A DNA stretch of 9,915 nt from JBGPIK01 sp041484845. Its GTDB lineage: Bacteria; Desulfobacterota; Binatia; UBA9968. This document shows, piece after piece, positions 7,001-9,915 of this stretch. Below the pieces are notes generated by a model. The model made no database searches. It was not told where the DNA came from and worked only from the letters and a program-made list of their open reading frames with translations. Where the stretch lies: positions 1 through 9,915 of the forward strand of contig JBGPIK010000253.1 in NCBI GenBank assembly GCA_041484845.1. The letters run 5' to 3'. Numbering within the stretch: the stretch's first letter is position 1; the number at the start of each line of letters is the position of its first letter. The position numbers and the translations under genes were made by a program.

Positions 7001-7290
7001 AGCTGGAAGATGGCGGCGCCCTTGGGACAGAGCGTCCCCTCGTTGTGGGGACTGCGGGGATCGCCCTCGATGTTGACGATCTGTCCATTCACCGTGTGGA
7101 CGAGGGTGGCGCAGCCCACCGAGCAATAGGGGCAGAGACTGGGGGTTACCTTGGCATTTTTGATTCTTAGCTCTTGCGCTTGCGCTACGATGGGCCCGAG
7201 GTTGACACCCGAGCCAACGAGCCCCGCCAGCGCTGTCCCGCCGGCTGCACCAGCCGAGAATCGGAGAAAGTCACGCCTGGAAACGTCCAT
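4087..7290 (-). CDS. fdhA: Formate dehydrogenase (FDH-N/O type) catalytic alpha subunit, selenoprotein, read through an in-frame UGA
   Basis: This bis-MGD enzyme oxidises formate to CO2 on the outer side of the cytoplasmic membrane. The ATG at 7290 has a GGAGGT site six bases upstream and gives 1067 residues, slightly longer than E. coli FdnG (about 1015). In order: a twin-arginine signal (SRRDFLRFSAG, residues 4-14, likely cleaved near AQA at 36-38); a [4Fe-4S] site C53/C56/C60/C88 followed by K90; then Sec192 (UGA at 6717-6715) and His193. TRFGRGA and MGSNMAENHPVAFRW follow, as in the FDH-N/O family. The C-terminal cofactor-cap domain includes HQVGMPWHWGYEGLATGD and ends CNVEKA. The gene ends with a second UGA, at 4089-4087, with no GGUCU hairpin in the 3' flank. 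Without readthrough it would appear as two adjacent ORFs. First gene of the operon, divergent from the cytochrome gene. Confidence 0.96.
6686..6702 (-). promoter_or_regulatory. Bacterial SECIS hairpin directing selenocysteine insertion in fdhA
   Basis: On the transcript, a perfect 6-bp stem (GUCCCC with GGGGAC) closes a GGUCU loop. The stem starts 12 bases after the UGA and the loop starts 18 bases after its last base. From memory, E. coli fdhF has GGUCU at the same distance, where SelB binds the loop guanine and uracil. The bulged U known from the E. coli stem is not obvious here, so SelB recognition may differ a little. The hairpin is also coding sequence (the S-V-P-G-L-G-T segment). Confidence 0.88.
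6715..6717 (-). other. Selenocysteine-encoding UGA codon in fdhA (Sec192)
   Basis: The reading frame is open before and after this UGA with no shift, and family motifs continue across it: NQARI before, then HSS, and TRFGRGA shortly after. The aligned position in E. coli FdnG (Sec196 followed by His197) is the metal ligand at the active site. A cysteine codon (UGU or UGC) is used here in Sec-independent homologues. Confidence 0.95.
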
Positions 7291-7296
7291 GGACGC

Positions 7297-7302
7297 ACCT
7301 CC
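7297..7302 (-). promoter_or_regulatory. Ribosome binding site fixing the fdhA start
   Basis: GGAGGT lies six bases before the ATG at 7290, which begins the twin-arginine signal peptide. The reading frame stays open upstream to about 7677, but that extension lies across the promoter region and the opposite-strand cytochrome gene and would bury the Tat signal, so it is not coding. Confidence 0.85.
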
Positions 7303-7333
7303 ATTCAAGGGGGAAACAAGAAGCTGCAGGAGC

Positions 7334-7361
7334 ATTAAGCGTACCTGCGCCCCATTGTCAA
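7334..7361 (-). promoter_or_regulatory. Predicted sigma70-type promoter of the fdh operon
   Basis: On the minus strand a perfect TTGACA (7361-7356) is followed after 16 bases by CTTAAT (7339-7334), four of six matches to the -10 consensus. This predicts a start near 7327 and a leader of roughly 37 bases. The prediction is by consensus only. Confidence 0.55.
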
Positions 7362-7391
7362 GCACTTTTTTAAAGTTACAAAAACTCTTAC

Positions 7392-7421
7392 TTGACAGAG
7401 GCCGCAGGCGTAAAACATAAT
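7392..7421 (+). promoter_or_regulatory. Predicted sigma70-type promoter of the multiheme cytochrome gene
   Basis: A perfect TTGACA (7392-7397) is followed after 18 bases by CATAAT (7416-7421), five of six matches to the -10 consensus. The predicted start, near 7428, leaves a leader of about 40 bases before the ATG at 7469. Its -35 element lies 30 bases from that of the divergent fdh promoter, so both could share regulators. Confidence 0.6.
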
Positions 7422-7436
7422 TCCAAGCGATTCCAA
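7420..7436 (+). repeat. Direct repeat ATTCCAA at 10-base spacing at the cytochrome gene transcription start
   Basis: ATTCCAA occurs at 7420-7426 and again at 7430-7436, one helical turn apart, overlapping the predicted -10 edge and start site. It could be an operator for a protein binding one face of the DNA, but a 7-base repeat can also arise by chance. Confidence 0.35.
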
Positions 7437-7455
7437 ATAGCGGGCGTATGATCGC

Positions 7456-7462
7456 AAGGAGG
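7456..7462 (+). promoter_or_regulatory. Ribosome binding site selecting the ATG at 7469 for the cytochrome gene
   Basis: AAGGAGG lies six bases before the ATG at 7469. It falls inside a longer frame that would begin at the ATG at 7448, which has no such site. This supports the shorter start, which gives a cleaner signal peptide. Confidence 0.8.
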
Positions 7463-7468
7463 AAAGCG

Positions 7469-8581
7469 ATGACGGGCACAAGAGAGCGGATCTGCGAATT
7501 GACCGTGTTAACGTTAGCCTTACTCTTGCTCCCCGCAATTTCCTCAGGCCAGACTTCGGTTCTTCCCAAGGAATGCGTCGATTGCCATGGTTCTGAGGCA
7601 AAATACCAGGTGCGCGGCGCGCGCAGCCAATATTCGACCTCCGGCCACAAAAATCTCGGCAATGCCTCATACGCCAACAGCGATGATTGTCAGGGTTGCC
7701 ATACCAACGAAGGATTCATCGAGCGCGTAAGAAAAGGCAGCGTCGATACTAAAAAGTTTGTGCGTTATCCGTCCGAAATAGGTTGTTTCACGTGCCATGC
7801 GCCGCATGAAACGAAGAACTTCTCGTTGCGCGCTACGGCGCCCGTGAAATTAGCGAACGGCGCAATCTTTGATAGAGGCAAAGGCAATCTGTGCGCAAGT
7901 TGCCATCAAGCGCGCCGCACGCCGAAAGACGAAGTCAAAGCGCGTAACATTCCGACGTCGAGTTGGGGAGCTCACCACGGTCCCCAAGCCGATATGCTGA
8001 CGGGAACCAATGCCTATGAGCTTCCCGGTAGGAAGTATTCAAAGTCCGCTCACGGCGTCTTGCCGCAGGCGGAATGTGTTACGTGTCATATGACCTTACC
8101 CAACGGCCGTTATTCGCTTTCGCCCGCGATCGGGGGGCACAGCTTCAGTTTGGAAGGCGAAGTACACGAGGAACGCGTGCTCAACACGGCAGGGTGTCTC
8201 ACATCCGGCTGCCATACCCAGATGAAGCAGGTCAAAGGCGCTCCTTTCTTCGACCGCAAAGCTCCGGCCGATTATGACGGCAACGGCAAAACCGAAACGA
8301 TTCAGCAAGAAGTTCAGGGGCTTTACGAACGGCTGATCAATAACAAAGGAACCGGCTTGCTGCAGACAATGAATAACCCCATTTATGACGCCAAAGGCAA
8401 TTTTATCGAAAGCAATAAGACCCAATACCCGGTTGAAGTGGTTGGCGCTCTCTATAATTACAAGTTTGTCAAAGAGGACGGCAGCAAGGGCATCCATAAC
8501 ACCGCCTACTCGGTTCAGCTCTTGATGGATTCAATCAAGTCGCTGGACAAAAACTTCGACGACTCGAAGAGACCGCAGTAA
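7469..8581 (+). CDS. Exported multiheme c-type cytochrome (five CXXCH plus one CX4CH)
   Basis: Predicted periplasmic electron carrier or redox enzyme of 370 residues, counted from the ATG chosen by its ribosome binding site. The N-terminus is a Sec signal peptide (LTVLTLALLLLPAISSGQ, residues 11-28). Heme motifs are CVDCH (36-40), CQGCH (74-78), CFTCH (106-110), CASCH (142-146), CVTCH (203-207) and CLTSGCH (243-249), the last with the unusual four-residue spacing. Extra histidines (SGHKN, HHGPQ, SAHG, GGHSF, EVHEE) could be distal heme ligands. After the hemes, DYDGNGKTETIQQE resembles a calcium-binding loop, followed by a heme-free helical C-terminus of about 90 residues. It is transcribed divergently from fdhA, so it may accept or deliver electrons near that enzyme, but position is the only support. 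I cannot name a subfamily with certainty; cytochromes of the c3/c554-like multiheme group are the nearest by motif pattern. Confidence 0.85.
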   Translation: MTGTRERICELTVLTLALLLLPAISSGQTSVLPKECVDCHGSEAKYQVRGARSQYSTSGHKNLGNASYANSDDCQGCHTNEGFIERVRKGSVDTKKFVRYPSEIGCFTCHAPHETKNFSLRATAPVKLANGAIFDRGKGNLCASCHQARRTPKDEVKARNIPTSSWGAHHGPQADMLTGTNAYELPGRKYSKSAHGVLPQAECVTCHMTLPNGRYSLSPAIGGHSFSLEGEVHEERVLNTAGCLTSGCHTQMKQVKGAPFFDRKAPADYDGNGKTETIQQEVQGLYERLINNKGTGLLQTMNNPIYDAKGNFIESNKTQYPVEVVGALYNYKFVKEDGSKGIHNTAYSVQLLMDSIKSLDKNFDDSKRPQ

Positions 8582-8813
8582 AAGCCTCGATTCGTTGAAT
8601 CCAGTCTTTTAAGTCGGCGACCACCAGAATTCCGCCGCACGATCAGAGCCGCTCGCCCGACTAAGCAACGATTGATCTAGCCAAAGTTTTTGGATAGACA
8701 AGTTCCATCGAATTCGATTGCTGTGCCGTCGACCGAGCCGGCGATTTTTAATTTGCAATTCTTTTTCCGCTCGTCGGGCATCACCGATGGGTTTATTAAG
8801 ATGATCGTTCATT
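8582..8813. other. Intergenic gap without a clear feature
   Basis: This 232-base stretch separates the cytochrome gene from the HEAT-repeat gene. It holds only weak hairpins (a 5-bp GATTC/GAATC stem at 8589-8601 with a few U residues after it, and a 4-bp GCCG/CGGC stem before a T-run near 8745). No convincing promoter, RNA gene or terminator could be picked out. A promoter for the downstream gene is probably here. Confidence 0.5.
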
Positions 8814-9915
8814 ATGGATAACACATTGCGGCAACTCCTCACGTTGGTTGAAAAAGGTACGGTTGAACAGCGCTGCGCGACGCTGCTCGTCGCCGGTGCG
8901 CTTAAACTCAATGGCGCCCGGCTGATGAAGATTGTGGAAACCCTTTTGCAACAGCCCAATCCCATACTGAAAGACTATGCGCTGCGCTATTGCGAAGAAG
9001 TTAAGCCCAAGGATGCCGTTCCCTTGTGGGCGAAACTGCTTGAAGATAACGATAGGGATACGCAAGACCGAGCCCTGCGGTTGCTGATCGCTGTCGGCCA
9101 AAGCGCGGTGCAGCCGCTGCTCCAGCGCGCCCCTGAGGCTTCGCGACCCTGGCAAGTAAACGCCGCCCGCGTCCTCTGCGCGGTGCGCGGGAAAGCGGCG
9201 TTCAGGGGGCTGCTGCAGATGCTTCGCTCCGGCAGCGATGAATTCAATAAATCAATTTGTGATTTGATGACGCCGGCGTTACGCGATCTGGCTCCCGCCG
9301 AGCAGGAAATGTTCTATGCGGAAGTGGAGCATTTCGCGGGCGCGCTGGACGCCAAGCAACAGCGGCCGGCGTTGATCTCCGCGCTCCGCTTGCTGGGACA
9401 GCTCGGCCGCCCGCAGGCGCGCCGTTGGTTATTTAAATTCCTTGGCGCCGAGCAGCCTTTGGCGATTCGCTCTCATGCCGTCGTAGCCTTGCTCCAGTGC
9501 CTCAGGCGCCAGGAGTTGCGCAAAGATGAGCACGCCAAGCTCTTCGCGTTGCTCGAGGAAGAGGAGTTTTCCGAAGTGACACGCTTGGCGCTGGAGCTGC
9601 TCGACGCGCATGAGCTGCCGGATGACTCCCGGCCGCTGCTCTCGCGGCTGATGCAAAGTCCTCATGGCGAAGTGCAGAAGTTTGCATTACGCAAAATGGG
9701 CGATTTTGGCACGCCGGCCACGGTGCGCACTCTGGTCGAGCAGTTGGGAGACTCCGATTACCGGCGCCGCGATATGGCGGCTCGGTCGCTGCGCAAAATA
9801 CCCGAGGCCCGTGCCGCGCTCATCAAAGAACTTTTGGCTTGCGCAGACGCGAGCAAGGCGTGGAGCATGGTCGAGTTGCTGGCGTCCTTTGAGGGAAAAT
9901 GGCGCCAGGACACGC
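8814..9915 (+). CDS. HEAT-repeat protein (partial, 3' end outside window)
   Basis: The frame from the ATG at 8814 is open for 367 codons to the window edge. The protein is almost wholly helical, with repeated units of about 30-40 residues typical of HEAT or PBS-lyase-like repeats, for example ILKDYALRYCEEVKPKDAVP, TQDRALRLLIAVGQSAVQPL, VQKFALRKMGDFGTPATVRT and RRRDMAARSLRKIPEARAAL. Such repeats make a curved scaffold for protein binding, so a specific activity cannot be inferred. It has no signal peptide or membrane helix in the visible part and is probably cytoplasmic. An in-frame stop lies just upstream (UGA at 8802-8804), so the ATG is the first possible start, although its ribosome binding site is weak. 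It has the same direction as the cytochrome gene but a 232-base gap, so it is probably a separate unit. Any catalytic or signalling domain could lie beyond the window. Confidence 0.85.
   Translation, partial: MDNTLRQLLTLVEKGTVEQRCATLLVAGALKLNGARLMKIVETLLQQPNPILKDYALRYCEEVKPKDAVPLWAKLLEDNDRDTQDRALRLLIAVGQSAVQPLLQRAPEASRPWQVNAARVLCAVRGKAAFRGLLQMLRSGSDEFNKSICDLMTPALRDLAPAEQEMFYAEVEHFAGALDAKQQRPALISALRLLGQLGRPQARRWLFKFLGAEQPLAIRSHAVVALLQCLRRQELRKDEHAKLFALLEEEEFSEVTRLALELLDAHELPDDSRPLLSRLMQSPHGEVQKFALRKMGDFGTPATVRTLVEQLGDSDYRRRDMAARSLRKIPEARAALIKELLACADASKAWSMVELLASFEGKWRQDT

Noticed and set aside
7291..7677. Upstream extension of the fdhA frame by 129 residues
   Set aside because: The region holds the promoters and the start of the opposite-strand cytochrome gene. 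It has no ribosome binding site and would bury the Tat signal; the ATG at 7290 has a strong site.
8589..8610. Possible intrinsic terminator after the cytochrome gene
   Set aside because: The stem is only 5 bp (GATTC/GAATC) and AT-rich, and the T-run is short and displaced; too weak to call.
8609..8965. 118-residue frame on the minus strand across the gap and the start of the HEAT-repeat gene
   Set aside because: It overlaps the coding start of the HEAT-repeat protein, has no visible ribosome binding site, and shows no family motif.
1..9915. CRISPR arrays, insertion sequences, tRNA or rRNA genes
   Set aside because: No regularly spaced direct repeats, transposase motifs, terminal inverted repeats or cloverleaf patterns were seen; the only repeat array is the 8-base hairpin at 4000-4080.

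Overview
The window is a GC-rich bacterial segment holding the accessory and structural genes of a periplasm-facing, membrane-anchored, selenocysteine-containing formate dehydrogenase. A divergently transcribed multiheme c-type cytochrome and the start of a HEAT-repeat protein lie beside it. The organism must have selenocysteine machinery, Tat export, bis-MGD cofactor synthesis and cytochrome c maturation. This fits an anaerobic or facultative respirer, for example a deltaproteobacterium-like, NC10-like or Rokubacteria-like lineage. That placement is inference: no rRNA or phylogenetic marker is present.

Minus strand, read from right to left (7290 to 1): fdhA (7290-4087), fdhB (3987-3187), an nrfD-type membrane subunit (3190-2285), a 77-residue lipoprotein (2283-2050), fdhE (2053-1172), an unrecognised 129-residue protein (1175-786), and mobA with a C-terminal MoaD/ThiS-like extension cut by the window edge (760-1). 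Three junctions are 4-base ATGA overlaps, so this is almost certainly one operon. The only large gap, 99 bases between fdhA and fdhB, is filled by 8-base tandem repeats arranged as a long imperfect hairpin.

fdhA looks like two genes to an ordinary gene finder because of an in-frame UGA at 6717-6715. The residues around it (ARI-U-HSS, then TRFGRGA) match the Sec active site of FDH-N/FDH-O. A 6-bp hairpin with a GGUCU loop starts 12 bases after the UGA, as expected for a bacterial SECIS. The two halves are therefore one 1067-residue selenoprotein.

Plus strand: a 370-residue exported cytochrome (7469-8581) with five CXXCH motifs and one CX4CH motif, transcribed away from fdhA from a shared 178-base region with two back-to-back sigma70-like promoters. 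After a 232-base gap with no clear feature, an open-ended HEAT-repeat protein starts at 8814.

Likely joint function: FdhA oxidises formate outside the membrane, FdhB carries electrons through four Fe-S clusters, and the NrfD-type subunit (rather than a cytochrome b gamma subunit) passes them to quinone. FdhE matures the enzyme and MobA supplies the guanylated molybdenum/tungsten cofactor. The cytochrome is a candidate partner or alternative electron carrier, but only its position supports that.
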